DNA of 64,000 nucleotides from Salinisphaera orenii subsp. orenii MK-B5 (GTDB lineage Bacteria; Pseudomonadota; Gammaproteobacteria; Nevskiales; Salinisphaeraceae), in NCBI RefSeq assembly GCF_003788635.1, contig NZ_AYKH01000023.1:1-64000 (forward strand). Direction: 5' to 3'. The notes under the pieces were generated by a model. That model did no database searches and had not been told where the DNA came from. It saw only the letters and a program-made list of their open reading frames with translations. This document shows, in pieces, positions 11,337 through 22,698 of the stretch. The position numbers were made by a program, and so were the translations under genes. Numbering within the stretch: the first letter of the stretch is position 1; each line of letters begins with the position of its first letter.

Positions 11337-12293
11337 ATGGCCGATACCGCAGCAACCACCGCCGCCGCCGAGACCGCACTGGATGCATTGCGCGCGCGCA
11401 CCACGATCGTCGCCGACAGCGGCGACTTCGAGACCATTCACGCGTTCGAACCGACGGATGCGACCACCAATCCCAGCCTGGTGCTGCAGGCTTCGCGCGA
11501 CCCGCGCTATCGCCATGTGGTGGACGAGGCGCTGGCCGGCCCGCCGGTCGCCGGCGTCACCCGGGCGGAGCGGGTGATGACGCTGTTCGGGCGCGAGCTG
11601 ACGCGGGTCGTGCCGCGCTATGTCTCGACGGAGGTCGACGCCCGGCTGTCGTTCGACACGGACGCCACCGTGGCCAAGGCGCGGGCGCTAATCGCCGACT
11701 ACGCGGCGCTCGGCGTGCCGGCGGATCGCATTCTCATCAAGATCGCCAGCACCTGGCCCGGCATCGAGGCCGCGCGGGTGCTCGAGGCGGAGGGCATCGC
11801 CTGCAACATGACGCTGATCTTCTCGCTGGCCCAGGCCCAGGTCTGCTTCGACGCGGGGGTGACGCTGATCTCGCCGTTCGTCGGGCGCATCACCGACTGG
11901 TACAAGAAGACCGAGGGCGTCGAGAGCTACGCTCCGGCGGACGATCCGGGCGTGGCCAGCGTGCGCGCGATCGACGCCTACGCCAGAAGCTATGGCTATC
12001 CCACACAGGTCATGGCAGCGAGCTTTCGCAACCGCGATCAAATCCTGGCGCTGGCGGGAGCCGACCTGATGACCATCTCGCCGGCACTGCTCGAAGAGCT
12101 CGCCGGGCTGGAGAGCGCGGCGGCCGACGGCCTGATCCGGCGGCCGACCGACGTGCCGCTGACGCGGCTCAATCGCGCGGGTTTCGAGTGGGCGATGGCC
12201 GCGGATGCCATGGCTGGCGAGAAACTCGCCGAGGGAATCCGGCGCTTCGCCGACGACCAGGGCGCGCTCGAGGAGGGCATCGCGGCCGTCTAG
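11337..12293 (+). CDS. tal: Transaldolase
   Basis: Pentose-phosphate-pathway enzyme that moves a dihydroxyacetone unit from sedoheptulose 7-phosphate to glyceraldehyde 3-phosphate through a Schiff base. The catalytic lysine is Lys135 in RILIKIASTWPGI; the N-terminal DATTNPSL and the C-terminal SPALLEEL segments are also family-typical. The ATG at 11337 has AGGG at 11327-11330 and gives 318 residues, matching TalB (317). Upstream in-frame codons would add 37 unrelated residues. It is convergent with the small gene at 12315-12575. Confidence 0.95.
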   Translation: MADTAATTAAAETALDALRARTTIVADSGDFETIHAFEPTDATTNPSLVLQASRDPRYRHVVDEALAGPPVAGVTRAERVMTLFGRELTRVVPRYVSTEVDARLSFDTDATVAKARALIADYAALGVPADRILIKIASTWPGIEAARVLEAEGIACNMTLIFSLAQAQVCFDAGVTLISPFVGRITDWYKKTEGVESYAPADDPGVASVRAIDAYARSYGYPTQVMAASFRNRDQILALAGADLMTISPALLEELAGLESAAADGLIRRPTDVPLTRLNRAGFEWAMAADAMAGEKLAEGIRRFADDQGALEEGIAAV

Positions 12294-12314
12294 CGAAGGC
12301 GCCGGTGCGCAGGC

Positions 12315-12575
12315 TCAGCCGTCCAGATAGTCGAGCACGGAGCTGTAGCCGGCTTCGGTGAGCAGAACAGCGTTGACCGTGGTCTCGTAGATGCGACCGT
12401 CGCGGCGCAGCTGCTCGATCTCGCGGGCGTCCTGATCGGAACTCAGATAATAGAAGTCCCGGCCTTCGTCGAAACTGTCCTTGAGCTGCTTGAAGGCGCG
12501 GAACGCGGTGCCCTTGGTGTCGCCGCGGGCCGTGTCAATTTCCTTGAGACTCCAGGTCTTTTCGCGCTTGGCCAT
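12315..12575 (-). CDS. Conserved-looking small protein of unknown function
   Basis: Encodes 86 residues, mostly charged and predicted helical. The segment TKGTAFRAFKQLKD (about 20-33) could be a short helix-turn-helix-like element. The C-terminus is hydrophobic-aromatic (LLTEAGYSSVLDYLDG). There is no signal peptide or transmembrane segment. Codon use is like the neighbours and the frame is closed on both sides, which supports a real gene. I do not recognise the family. Start ATG at 12575 with a GAGCGA stretch upstream. Confidence 0.65.
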   Translation of the reverse strand: MAKREKTWSLKEIDTARGDTKGTAFRAFKQLKDSFDEGRDFYYLSSDQDAREIEQLRRDGRIYETTVNAVLLTEAGYSSVLDYLDG

Positions 12576-12730
12576 GGGTCGCTCGGGGTGAACGGTGGCG
12601 TCAAGCTAGCAGGCACCCCCGGGCGGGTCAACGCGCGCCGAAAAGGGCGTGAAGATGCTGTTCGTGCGCATGAAGATTGCGTAACGTAATACCGGAAATC
12701 ACCGTCGATCGACACACAACGGGTGGTGTA

Positions 12731-13069
12731 ATGAAAGTCAATGAACTCGTGGCACAGTGGCAGTCCAATGCCAGTGAGATGCGGACCGACGAGACCTACG
12801 AGATTCGTCTGCCTCTCTACGATGCGGCCAAGGTCGCCGCGCTCTGCGACCTGTTCCCCGGCCTCACGCGGGAACGGATTCTCACGGACCTGCTGGCCGC
12901 GGCGCTGGACGAGCTGACCAGCTCGTTTTCCTATCAGCCCGGCGACGAGATCGCAGCCTACGACGAGGAGGGCGACCCGATGTATGCCGATGCCGGCCTG
13001 ACGCCGCGTTTTCAGGCGCTGGCCAAGGCCTATGCCGAGCAGCTCAAGCAGCAGCACGCGGATGGATGA
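12731..13069 (+). CDS. Small conserved protein of unknown function (acidic, cytoplasmic)
   Basis: 112 residues from the ATG at 12731 (an upstream in-frame codon at 12677 adds unlikely residues). The protein opens with MKVNELVAQWQ and has a segment resembling a ribbon-helix-helix or antitoxin-like pattern (YEIRLPLYDAAKVAALCDLFPG, about 25-46, then a long helix). Pseudomonas relatives, as I remember them, are often labelled as pilin assembly or type 1 pili tip component, a label without clear basis. It overlaps the Nudix gene by 8 bases, so the two are probably co-translated. Confidence 0.7.
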   Translation: MKVNELVAQWQSNASEMRTDETYEIRLPLYDAAKVAALCDLFPGLTRERILTDLLAAALDELTSSFSYQPGDEIAAYDEEGDPMYADAGLTPRFQALAKAYAEQLKQQHADG

Positions 13070-13724
13070 CCCCGCCATCCCCGAGCGCGAGCACGACACC
13101 GCATGGCGGTCGCGTCTGCGCCGGGCGCTGGTGGGCGTGCCCCCGGCGGTCGTAGGCGGCGACCACCCCGGCCTGACCGGCGAGCGCAGCGCGGCCCACG
13201 CGGCGGCCGTGTTGATCCCGGTGGTGGCCGCGCCCGAACCGTTCATCTGGTTCACCCAGCGCAGCGCGGCGCTGCGCCACCACCCCGGCCAGATCAGTTT
13301 CCCCGGCGGCCGGGTCGAGGCCTTCGACGCCGACGCCCGGGCCGCCGCGCTGCGCGAAGCGCAGGAAGAGATCGGACTGGCGCCGCACCACGTCGAGATT
13401 CTCGGCGAACTGCCGGAGTACCGCACCGTGACCTCGTTCGCGATCCGCCCGTACGTCGGCTGGGTCGACCCGGTGGCGGCGGCCGAAGTGGCGCCCGACG
13501 AGATGGAGGTGGCACGCCTGTTCGGCGTTCCGCTCGAATACGCGCTCGATCACCGGCATTTCCGGCGCGAGCCGATCGAGCGCGGCGGTCGGCGCTACCG
13601 CGTGTATTCCATCGACTACGACGACAACCATATCTGGGGGGCGACCGCCGGCATGCTCTACGGTCTGCTCGATCGGCTCGCGTCGCTCGAGGCCGACGAC
13701 GACGGGCGCCGCGCCGGCGGCTAG
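13062..13724 (+). CDS. CoA-type Nudix pyrophosphohydrolase (NudL-like)
   Basis: Nudix hydrolase expected to split CoA derivatives into 3',5'-ADP and phosphopantetheine. The CoA-family signature around QRSAALRHHPGQISFPGG precedes the Nudix box (GGRVEAFDADARAAALREAQEEIGL region: G, then the REaQEEiG core) at about residues 80-105. The ATG at 13062 sits inside the end of the preceding gene and gives 220 residues; the family (YeaB/NudL) is about 190-200. An earlier start at 13032 would add a serine run and is unlikely. Confidence 0.88.
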   Translation: MDDPAIPEREHDTAWRSRLRRALVGVPPAVVGGDHPGLTGERSAAHAAAVLIPVVAAPEPFIWFTQRSAALRHHPGQISFPGGRVEAFDADARAAALREAQEEIGLAPHHVEILGELPEYRTVTSFAIRPYVGWVDPVAAAEVAPDEMEVARLFGVPLEYALDHRHFRREPIERGGRRYRVYSIDYDDNHIWGATAGMLYGLLDRLASLEADDDGRRAGG

Positions 13725-13789
13725 AGCACGAGCCGCCCCGGTGACCGGCGGCGGCCGGGACGGGCGTGGCCCGACGTCCGGCGTCGGCG

Positions 13790-14629
13790 CTACCCGCCCG
13801 GCTCGCGATCGGCGTCGGTTTCGGTTCCATTCGTCGGGGTCGTGCGGTTCGCTTCGTCCGGGCCGCCGGCCGCGTTGAACGCATCACCCAGATCCATGAG
13901 CGGCCGGATCAGGTCCATCGGCAGGGGGAAGACGATGGTGGAGTTGTTCTCGCCGGCGATGTCGACCAGCGTCTGCAGGTAGCGCAGCTGCAGCGCCTGC
14001 GGTTCGCGCGCGAGCTGCTCGGCCGCGCCCCGCAGGTTCTCGGCGGCCTGCATCTCGCCCTCGGCGTTGATGACCTTGGCCCGGCGGGCGCGCTCGGCCT
14101 CGGCCTGCCGGGCGATCGCGCGGGTCATGCTCTCGTCGAGATCGACCTGTTTGATCTCGACGTTGGCGACCTTCAGGCCCCAGGCGTCGGTGTGCCGGTC
14201 GAGAATCTCCTGGATGTCGGCGTTGAGCTTGTCGCGTTCGGCGAGCATCTCGTCGAGCTCGTGCTTGCCGAGCACGCTGCGCAGCGTGGTCTGGGCGAGC
14301 TGGCTGACGGCGTCATAGAAATGCTCGACCTCCACGATCGCCTTGTCGGCCTCGATGACGCGGAAATAGACCACGGCGTTGACGCGCACCGAGACGTTGT
14401 CGCGCGAGATCACGTCCTGTGGCGGCACGTCGAGCACCACCACGCGCATGTCCACCTTGATCATCTTCTGGATGAACGGGATGACCAGGAAAAGGCCCGG
14501 CCCCTTGACGCCCGTCATGCGCCCGAGCGTGAACATCACGCCGCGCTCGTACTCGGGTAGTATCTTGATGGCCGCGAACAGGAAGATGGCGATCAGAACG
14601 AGGATCGCTGCACCGAAGTTGAGCATCAT
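13790..14629 (-). CDS. SPFH/stomatin-like membrane protein (slipin)
   Basis: Membrane-anchored band-7 protein: one N-terminal hydrophobic segment (about 5-24), then the SPFH domain (about 25-190, with [15 protein letters not shown] and [13 protein letters not shown]), then a coiled-coil helix rich in Ala, Glu and Arg (about 190-235). Such proteins form large oligomers that organise membrane microdomains and often work with an NfeD partner. Here the start ATG overlaps the nfeD stop by 4 bases (ATGA), so the pair is one transcript. Confidence 0.92.
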   Translation of the reverse strand: MMLNFGAAILVLIAIFLFAAIKILPEYERGVMFTLGRMTGVKGPGLFLVIPFIQKMIKVDMRVVVLDVPPQDVISRDNVSVRVNAVVYFRVIEADKAIVEVEHFYDAVSQLAQTTLRSVLGKHELDEMLAERDKLNADIQEILDRHTDAWGLKVANVEIKQVDLDESMTRAIARQAEAERARRAKVINAEGEMQAAENLRGAAEQLAREPQALQLRYLQTLVDIAGENNSTIVFPLPMDLIRPLMDLGDAFNAAGGPDEANRTTPTNGTETDADREPGG

Positions 14630-16119
14630 GGGTCGACTCCGTGCCGGTTCTCGACCGGCGACTGGTTTGCAAAAGTGCGGTCGGTCGCGGGTTCCACGGT
14701 AACCGTTAGTCCGTCGACCGCGGTCACGACGAGTGTCTGCTCGCGGGCGACGGGGGTGGCGCAGACGGCGAGCCAGGATTCGCCCTGGAGCCGAACGCGG
14801 CCCTCGCCGTCGAAATCCTCGAGCGCCACGCAGCGGGTGCCGATCAGGCCCTCGCGACCGGTGTGCACCCGCTGCCGGCGCGAGCGCATGAACATGACCA
14901 CGATCAGCAGCAGGAGCAGCGCGCTCGCGGTGGCCAGGCCCCCGATCAGGCCGAGCGGAATCTCGTAGCCGGGCACGTCCGTGTCCATGAGCATGATTGA
15001 TCCGAACACGAAAGCGGCCATGCCGCCCAGCCCCAGCATGCCGAAACTCGGCGCGAAGGCTTCCGCCACGATCAGACCGATGCCGAGCACGATCAGCGCC
15101 AACCCGGCGTAGTTGACGGGCAGGATTTGAAAGGCGAACAGCGCGCAGAGCAGACTGATGCCGCCGACCACGCCCGGCACCGTCGCACCCGGGTTGAGCG
15201 CCTCCAGAATCAGACCGTAAATGCCGATCATGAACAGCAGGTAGGCCACGGTCGGCTGGGTGATGATCGACAGGAAGCGGGTACGCCAGCCGGGCTCCCG
15301 GACCTCGATCGCGCGATCGGCGACCGCGAGGCGGCGTGTGCCGCTGCGGGTTTCGACCGATGTGCCGTCGATGGCGGCCAGCAGCGCGCGGCTGTCGGGC
15401 ACGACGTGCTCCACCACGCCGGCTTCCAGCGCGGCCTGGGCGGACAGGCTCACGCCTTCGCGGACCGCGCGTTCGGCCCAGTCGGCGTTGCGGTCGCGGC
15501 GCTCGGCCAGACTGCGGATGTAAGCCACCGCATCGTTGACCACCTTGCGGCGCTTGGCGGTGGCGTTCTCGGCCGTGTCGGGCTCCCGGGTCGCCTCCTC
15601 GCCGGCGTCGTTCTGATCGGCCTCGCTGTCGCCATCACCGGTCTCGCCGTCCGGGTCGCCCTCGGGCGCGGCCGGGCTGTCGCCGCCCATGCTGACCGGC
15701 GTGGCCGCGCCTAGATTGGTGGCGGGCGCCATGGCCGCCACGTGGCTGGCATAGAGGATGTAGGTGCCGGCGCTGGCGGCCCGCGCGCCGGCGGGGCCGA
15801 CGTAGGCCGCCACCGGCACCGGCGAGGCGAGAACCGCCTGCACGATCTCGCGCATGGCGCCGTCGAGCCCGCCCGGCGTATCCAGCCGCAGGATGACCAG
15901 CGGCGCCTCACTCTCGGCCGCGTCGGCCAGCGCGCCGCGGATATAGTTGCTGGTCGCCGGGCCGATGGCACCGTCGATTGCGATCTCCTGTACGGCGGTG
16001 GTCTCGTCCGTGGCCGCGTCGTCGGCGCCGTCGTTCTGTGCGAGCACGCCGCCCGCGGCGAGCAGGCCGAGAGCCAGCAGGCACAGCGCCATTCCGATGT
16101 GAGAGGCCCGCAGTCGCAT
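14626..16119 (-). CDS. NfeD-type membrane-bound serine protease (long form)
   Basis: Long-form NfeD: signal peptide (about 1-27), periplasmic ClpP-class serine protease domain (about 45-245; LDTPGG and the Ser in [10 protein letters not shown], plus a Lys following the insert), four or five transmembrane helices (about 280-410) and a C-terminal OB-fold NfeD domain (about 425-495). Archaeal homologues cut stomatin partners. An acidic, low-complexity stretch of about 45 residues (roughly 147-190, rich in Asp, Glu, Gly) is inserted between the catalytic Ser and Lys regions. Pairs with the downstream SPFH gene. Confidence 0.9.
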   Translation of the reverse strand: MRLRASHIGMALCLLALGLLAAGGVLAQNDGADDAATDETTAVQEIAIDGAIGPATSNYIRGALADAAESEAPLVILRLDTPGGLDGAMREIVQAVLASPVPVAAYVGPAGARAASAGTYILYASHVAAMAPATNLGAATPVSMGGDSPAAPEGDPDGETGDGDSEADQNDAGEEATREPDTAENATAKRRKVVNDAVAYIRSLAERRDRNADWAERAVREGVSLSAQAALEAGVVEHVVPDSRALLAAIDGTSVETRSGTRRLAVADRAIEVREPGWRTRFLSIITQPTVAYLLFMIGIYGLILEALNPGATVPGVVGGISLLCALFAFQILPVNYAGLALIVLGIGLIVAEAFAPSFGMLGLGGMAAFVFGSIMLMDTDVPGYEIPLGLIGGLATASALLLLLIVVMFMRSRRQRVHTGREGLIGTRCVALEDFDGEGRVRLQGESWLAVCATPVAREQTLVVTAVDGLTVTVEPATDRTFANQSPVENRHGVDP

Positions 16120-16182
16120 GATCAGACTACGCGCGCCGGACGGCCGGCGATGCCTGCCGGTGGCGGGCGGATCCGCTGCCGG

Positions 16183-16947
16183 CTAGTCGAGGCGCTCATA
16201 GAGGGCGACCAGCTGCTCGGTGACCTTGTGCTTCGGCGCGTAATGGATCAGCGGAACCGAGGCGTCGTGCGACTCGCGCACCTTCACCGAAGCGGTGATA
16301 CGGGTGTCGATCAGCGGATGGCCCTCGGCGCGCAGCTCCTCGAGCATGCGGGCCGGCAGCCGCGCCCGGGGCTGGAACTGATTGACGACGATGCCGTCGA
16401 TGACGAGGTCGGGGTTGTGGTCGTCCTGGATCTCGTGGATGTTGTCGAACAGCGAATAGAGCGCCTGACGCGCGAAATCGTCGCAGTCGAAGGGCACGAG
16501 GCAGCGATCGGCGGCGATCAGCGCCGACTGGGAATAGAAATTCAGCGCCGGCGGGGTATCGATGAAGATCGCGTCGAAGTCCTCGAGCTGCTCCAGCGAT
16601 TGCCGCAGCTTGTAGATCTTGTGCTTGGCCTCGAGCTTGACCCGCAGCGCCTCCAGATCGGGATGCGCGGCCATCACCGAGAGATTGTCGAACGGGGTGG
16701 GCGTGACGTAGTCGCCGAGACCGCCGCTGCGACGGCCGCGGGTCAGCGTGGCCTCGAAGAAGTCCGCGCTGCCGGCCTCGGCCTGGCGCCCGTCGGAGGA
16801 CAGCAGGTACTGGCTGGCGTTGCACTGGGCGTCGAGATCGATCACCAGCGTGCGCCGGCCGCGGGCGGCCGCAATGGCCGCGAGATTGCACAGCAGCGTG
16901 GTCTTGCCCACGCCGCCTTTCTGATTGAACACGACCCGACGCGTCAT
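16183..16947 (-). CDS. ParA-family ATPase, orphan
   Basis: P-loop ATPase of the ParA/Soj/MinD group. Deviant Walker A KGGVGKTT (about 10-17), switch I LDAQCNAS (about 38-45), and Walker B IFIDTPPALN (about 123-132). 254 residues, start ATG at 16947 with AAGGAG six bases upstream. No parB gene or parS-like repeat lies next to it, so it is not an obvious chromosome-partition pair; such orphan ParAs commonly position other cellular machinery. Its cargo cannot be told from here. Confidence 0.9.
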   Translation of the reverse strand: MTRRVVFNQKGGVGKTTLLCNLAAIAAARGRRTLVIDLDAQCNASQYLLSSDGRQAEAGSADFFEATLTRGRRSGGLGDYVTPTPFDNLSVMAAHPDLEALRVKLEAKHKIYKLRQSLEQLEDFDAIFIDTPPALNFYSQSALIAADRCLVPFDCDDFARQALYSLFDNIHEIQDDHNPDLVIDGIVVNQFQPRARLPARMLEELRAEGHPLIDTRITASVKVRESHDASVPLIHYAPKHKVTEQLVALYERLD

Positions 16948-17018
16948 TCCCGGCTCCTTTGGCGATCGTCGCCCGTATCCACTATGGCGAAACGACGTGT
17001 TTTCCGACTCCGCTCAGA

Positions 17019-17789
17019 CTATCGGCGCGCGGGCGCGGCGTCGAGCGCGGCGACCAGCGCGGGTAGGGCGTGGCTTGCGGAGGCGCGCAGGGCGACATCG
17101 ACGGCGGTCGACACCGGCGTGGCCTCGGGGTTGACCTCGATCACCGTCGCCGGCCCGGCGATCGCCGTCTCGACCAGCGCGGCGGCCGGATAGACGCGAT
17201 TGGAGGTGCCCACGACGAGCACGCAGTCGGCCTCGTTGAGCCCCTGCTCGGCCCGGGCCAGGGCATCGGCCGGGAGCATTTCGCCGAACCAGACGATATC
17301 CGGCCGTGTCGGCGCGCCGCAGCGCGAGCAGACGGGCAGCGGCGCGTCCTCGTCGGCCGGCGCCACGGCCATGGTGGCGGTCGTGGCACAGGCGCTGCAG
17401 CGCTCGCGCCAGATGTTGCCGTGCAGTTCGGCGATGTCGGAACTGCCGGCGGCGGCGTGCAGGCCGTCGACGTTCTGGGTCGCGATCCGGACGGGCCGGT
17501 GATGCTCGAGCGCGGCGAGCGCCTCGTGGCCGGCGTTGACGCCGCCGCGGGCGATCAGCGTCCGCCGCCAGCGATACCAGCCCCAGACCCGTTCCGGCTC
17601 GCGGGCGAAGGCCTCCGGCGTGGCCAGGTCCTCAGGCGAGAACCGCGCCCACAGGCCCGTCTGCGCCTCGCGGAAGGTCGGAATGCCGGACTCCGCGGAG
17701 ATGCCGGCGCCGGTGAGCGCGAGTATGCGCCGCGCATCGGCCAGCGCCCGCACGGCGGCGTCACGCGCGTGGGTGTCGAGTTCGGTCAT
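17019..17789 (-). CDS. Sir2-family NAD-dependent protein deacylase
   Basis: Removes acyl groups from lysines using NAD+. It shows GAGISAESGIPTFR (about 27-40), the TQNVDGLH motif with its Asn-Asp pair (about 108-115), the catalytic His in ELHGNI, four zinc cysteines (CSAC and CSRC, about 133-136 and 156-159) and the VVGTSNRVYPAA nucleotide-binding strand. An Arg in RARFSPEDL and a Tyr-rich GWYRW segment hint at a class III (CobB-like) enzyme. 256 residues; ATG at 17789 with GAGG upstream. Confidence 0.93.
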   Translation of the reverse strand: MTELDTHARDAAVRALADARRILALTGAGISAESGIPTFREAQTGLWARFSPEDLATPEAFAREPERVWGWYRWRRTLIARGGVNAGHEALAALEHHRPVRIATQNVDGLHAAAGSSDIAELHGNIWRERCSACATTATMAVAPADEDAPLPVCSRCGAPTRPDIVWFGEMLPADALARAEQGLNEADCVLVVGTSNRVYPAAALVETAIAGPATVIEVNPEATPVSTAVDVALRASASHALPALVAALDAAPARR

Positions 17790-17831
17790 ACGGCTGCCTC
17801 GTGTGCCGGAAGCGGGTAAGGGCCGCCCGCC

Positions 17832-19412
17832 TCAGCGGGCCTTGGCGCCCTTGACCGCCCGCCGGCGCGGCTTCCACTGCACGTGGTAGAGGTCGTGCCG
17901 GCGATCGAGCATGTTCTGCACCGACCCCGTGGTGCGGGCGTCGGCGAGCACGTCGAGGCGCACGTCGGCGATCGCGACCATCTCCACGTTCGGGGTGGTG
18001 TCGGCGGCGATGCCGTCGCGGGCGAAGGCGAAGTCGCAGGGGGTGACGATCGCGGACTGGGCGTAGTGCAGATCCATGGCGTGGACGCGCGGCAGGTTGC
18101 CGGTGTTGCCGGCGGTGGCGACGTAGATCTGGTTCTCCACCGCGCGGGCGTGGGCCGAATAGCGCACCCGCAGGTAGCCGTTGCGGTCCTCGGTGGAGAA
18201 CGGCACGAACAGCATGTTGATGCCCTGATCGACCAGATGCCGCGACAGTTCGGGAAACTCGCTGTCATAGCAGACGAGCACGCCGATGGGGCCGCAGTCG
18301 GTCTCGATGGCGTTGAGCGAGTCGCCGCCCACGATGTTCCAGTAGTGGCGTTCGCCGGGCGTGGGGTGGATCTTGGGCTGCTGGTACTCGGAGCCGTCGC
18401 GCAGGTAGATGTAGCCGATGTTCTGCAGATCGTCGCCGACCCAGGTCGGGTGCGAGCCGGCGATGATGTTGATGTTGTACTTGACCGCCAGCGAGGCCAT
18501 CAGCTCACGGAACTCGTCCACGAAATCCGCCAGCCGCTGGATCGCGGCGCGATGGCGCAGCTCCTCGTTCTTGATCGAGAGCAGCTGCACGGTGAACAAC
18601 TCCGGAAACACCACGAAGTCGGCCCTGGCGTCTGCGGTCTCCTGAACGAAGTAGGTCACGATCTGAGCGAATTCGTCGAAGGAGTCGATCGCCCGCTGCA
18701 TGTACTGCACGACCGCGATGCGCACGGTGGCCGGACGCTGCAGGTGCACGTGCGAGTCGCCGGCGACGTCCTCGCGATACTTGTATTCGGGATTGCGCCA
18801 CAGCAGGTGCGCGCCGTAGCCCATGGAGGCCACGTCCGGCGGCAGGTAGTTGGGCATCACGCCGAGCAGCTCGTAGCCCTGGCCGAGCTGGAAGGACAGC
18901 ACCGAGTCGCGGATCTGCTTGTCCTTGACCGCCTCGACGTAGGCCTCCGCGCTGCCGAACTGCTTGAAGCGCCGCCTGAGACCCGGCAGACGGCCGGAGA
19001 ACACGATGCCCTTGAGGCCGAGCTTGACGCAGAGCGCCTCGCGCTCCCGATACATCCGCTGGCCGATGCGCAGGCCGCGATAGCCGGGGTCGACGCAGAT
19101 CTCGTAGCCGTAGAGATAGTCGCCGTCGGTGTCGTGGGTCGAACCGTAGCCGTTGCCGGTGATCTTGGCCCAGGTGTGCGGGCGCATGACCTGCTCCTCG
19201 GGCAGGCACAGCGTGGCGCAGTAGCCGACCACCGTGTCCTCGTAGACCGCGACGAGCTGGCCTTCGGGGAAGTTGTTGATCTGGCCGCGCAGTTCGTCGT
19301 AGGTGTAATCGTCCAGATTCGGGTAGGTGCGCTGGACGACGCGGTTGATCGCCGGAATGTCGGCGAGCCGAGCAGTACGGACGATCAGACGGGAACGGCT
19401 GTTGCGGGACAT
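17832..19412 (-). CDS. GNAT acetyltransferase / carbon-nitrogen hydrolase fusion
   Basis: Bifunctional protein. The N-terminal GNAT domain (about 5-205) has an acetyl-CoA loop at GYRGLRIGQRMYRERE. The C-terminal nitrilase-family amidohydrolase domain (about 225-505) shows the Glu-Lys-Cys triad (FPELF, QQPKIHP, VCYDSEFPE). This two-domain layout is a recognised conserved family without an agreed substrate. The ATG at 19412 has GAGGGG six bases upstream and gives 526 residues; a longer open frame to 19487 adds 25 unlikely residues. It follows typA on the same strand, 86 bases away, behind a GC-rich hairpin. Confidence 0.92.
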   Translation of the reverse strand: MSRNSRSRLIVRTARLADIPAINRVVQRTYPNLDDYTYDELRGQINNFPEGQLVAVYEDTVVGYCATLCLPEEQVMRPHTWAKITGNGYGSTHDTDGDYLYGYEICVDPGYRGLRIGQRMYREREALCVKLGLKGIVFSGRLPGLRRRFKQFGSAEAYVEAVKDKQIRDSVLSFQLGQGYELLGVMPNYLPPDVASMGYGAHLLWRNPEYKYREDVAGDSHVHLQRPATVRIAVVQYMQRAIDSFDEFAQIVTYFVQETADARADFVVFPELFTVQLLSIKNEELRHRAAIQRLADFVDEFRELMASLAVKYNINIIAGSHPTWVGDDLQNIGYIYLRDGSEYQQPKIHPTPGERHYWNIVGGDSLNAIETDCGPIGVLVCYDSEFPELSRHLVDQGINMLFVPFSTEDRNGYLRVRYSAHARAVENQIYVATAGNTGNLPRVHAMDLHYAQSAIVTPCDFAFARDGIAADTTPNVEMVAIADVRLDVLADARTTGSVQNMLDRRHDLYHVQWKPRRRAVKGAKAR

Positions 19413-19448
19413 GGGCAAACCCCTCGATCGATCGGAACGGAAACGGCC

Positions 19449-19481
19449 GGCGGCCGCCGACTCGTGGAGCCGGCGGCCGCC
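19449..19481 (-). terminator. GC-rich hairpin downstream of typA
   Basis: Two copies of the self-complementary decamer GGCGGCCGCC (19449-19458 and 19472-19481), 13 bases apart, can pair as a stem-loop. In the minus direction a short pyrimidine-rich run (TTTCCGTTCC) follows. It lies between the typA stop and the ribosome-binding site of the GNAT-nitrilase gene, so it may end or reduce typA read-through. No strong U-tract is present, so a weak or partial terminator is the safer reading. Confidence 0.4.
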
Positions 19482-19498
19482 TCGCACGAGACGGCGAG

Positions 19499-21334
<1,836 letters not shown>

Positions 21335-21475
21335 AAAGTGTGGGCCGCGGGGGTCGGAGGAAAACGCGCGCATTATCGGGCATAGATCGGCCCCCGGCCA
21401 GCCGTGTGCGGCACGGATTTTCAGAATCGGGTCGCGAACGGCCGCCTGCGAGCGGGTGCATGCGATAATTCGGCG

Positions 21476-22687
21476 ATGAATGAGGCTTCACGCGACGGTA
21501 CCGGTCTGGCCCGCGGCACACCGGGCGCGCGGCGTGCGCTGGTCGCGCTGTTCGCCGCCGGTTTCGCGACATTCTCGTCGCTGTACAGCGTGCAGGCGCT
21601 GATGCCGCTGTTTTCGCAGACTTTCGGCGTCTCGCCGGCCGAGAGCAGCCTGTCGCTGTCGCTGACCACGGGCGTGCTCGCCCTGACGCTGTTCGTGGCC
21701 GGGCTGATGTCCGAGGCGATCGATCGCAAACGGATGATGGCCGCCTCGCTGCTGATCTCCGCCGGCCTGTCGATCGCGGCCGCGTTCTCGCCCGGTTGGC
21801 ATGCTCTGCTGGCCGCGCGCGCCCTCGAGGGGATCGCGCTCGGCGGCGTGCCGGCGCTGGCGATGGCCTATCTGTCGGAGGAAATGCGGGCCGGCGATCT
21901 CGGCTTCGCCATGGGCCTGTATATCGGCGGCAGCGCCTTCGGCGGGATGTCCGGGCGCGTGCTCGCCGGCGTGGTCGCCGATATCGGCGGCTGGCGCGCG
22001 TCGATGGCGGTGATCGGCGGGCTGGGGTTGTTCTGTGCCGCGGTGTTCATCCTGCTGCTGCCGCCGTCGCGGCATTTCCGGGCCCGGCGCGGGCTCGCGC
22101 TGTCGGAGCACTTCGAGCCGATCGCCCGCCATCTGCGCCACCCGGCACTGCCGTGGCTGTTCGCCTGCGGCTTCATTCTCATGGGCGCGTTCGTCACGGT
22201 CTACAACTACATCGGCTATCGGCTGGCGGCACCGCCGTTCGGGCTGAGCCAGAGCGCGATCGGCGCGATCTTCGTGGTCTATCTGCTGGGGATCGCGGCT
22301 TCGGCGCTGTTCGGGCGCCTGGCCGATCGCTACGGGCGTGCGCCCGTACTGGTGGCCGCGCTGTCGGTCATGAGCCTCGGCCTGCTGCTGATGCTGCCGG
22401 CGTCGCTGCCGTTCATCGTGGCGGGGATTGCCCTAGTCACCGTGGGCTTTTTCGCCGGCCACTCGGTGGCCAGCGGCTGGGTCGGTCCGCTCGCGGGAGC
22501 CGGCAAGGGCCAGGCCGCCGGACTGTACCTGCTGGCCTATTACCTGGGGTCGAGCATCGTCGGCGCGCTCGGCGGCGTGGTCTGGTCGCGCTACGGCTGG
22601 CCCGGCGTGGCGGCCATGGTCGGCACGCTCACGGCGCTGGGCATGCTGGCGACCATCCGCCTCGCGCTGTGGCAGGGACGCGGCTGA
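21476..22687 (+). CDS. MFS transporter (YnfM-like drug/metabolite exporter)
   Basis: 403-residue major facilitator with about 12 transmembrane helices. The first-half loop has the cytoplasmic motif-A-like [14 protein letters not shown], and the second half repeats it as [13 protein letters not shown]. The N-terminus ([25 protein letters not shown]) is typical of the YnfM/arabinose-efflux-like subgroup. Substrate cannot be assigned. ATG at 21476; it is divergent from typA, with a 141-base gap, and convergent with the Nramp gene, whose stop lies 12 bases past its own. Confidence 0.88.
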   Translation: MNEASRDGTGLARGTPGARRALVALFAAGFATFSSLYSVQALMPLFSQTFGVSPAESSLSLSLTTGVLALTLFVAGLMSEAIDRKRMMAASLLISAGLSIAAAFSPGWHALLAARALEGIALGGVPALAMAYLSEEMRAGDLGFAMGLYIGGSAFGGMSGRVLAGVVADIGGWRASMAVIGGLGLFCAAVFILLLPPSRHFRARRGLALSEHFEPIARHLRHPALPWLFACGFILMGAFVTVYNYIGYRLAAPPFGLSQSAIGAIFVVYLLGIAASALFGRLADRYGRAPVLVAALSVMSLGLLLMLPASLPFIVAGIALVTVGFFAGHSVASGWVGPLAGAGKGQAAGLYLLAYYLGSSIVGALGGVVWSRYGWPGVAAMVGTLTALGMLATIRLALWQGRG

Positions 22688-22698
22688 GGCTGGACGCT

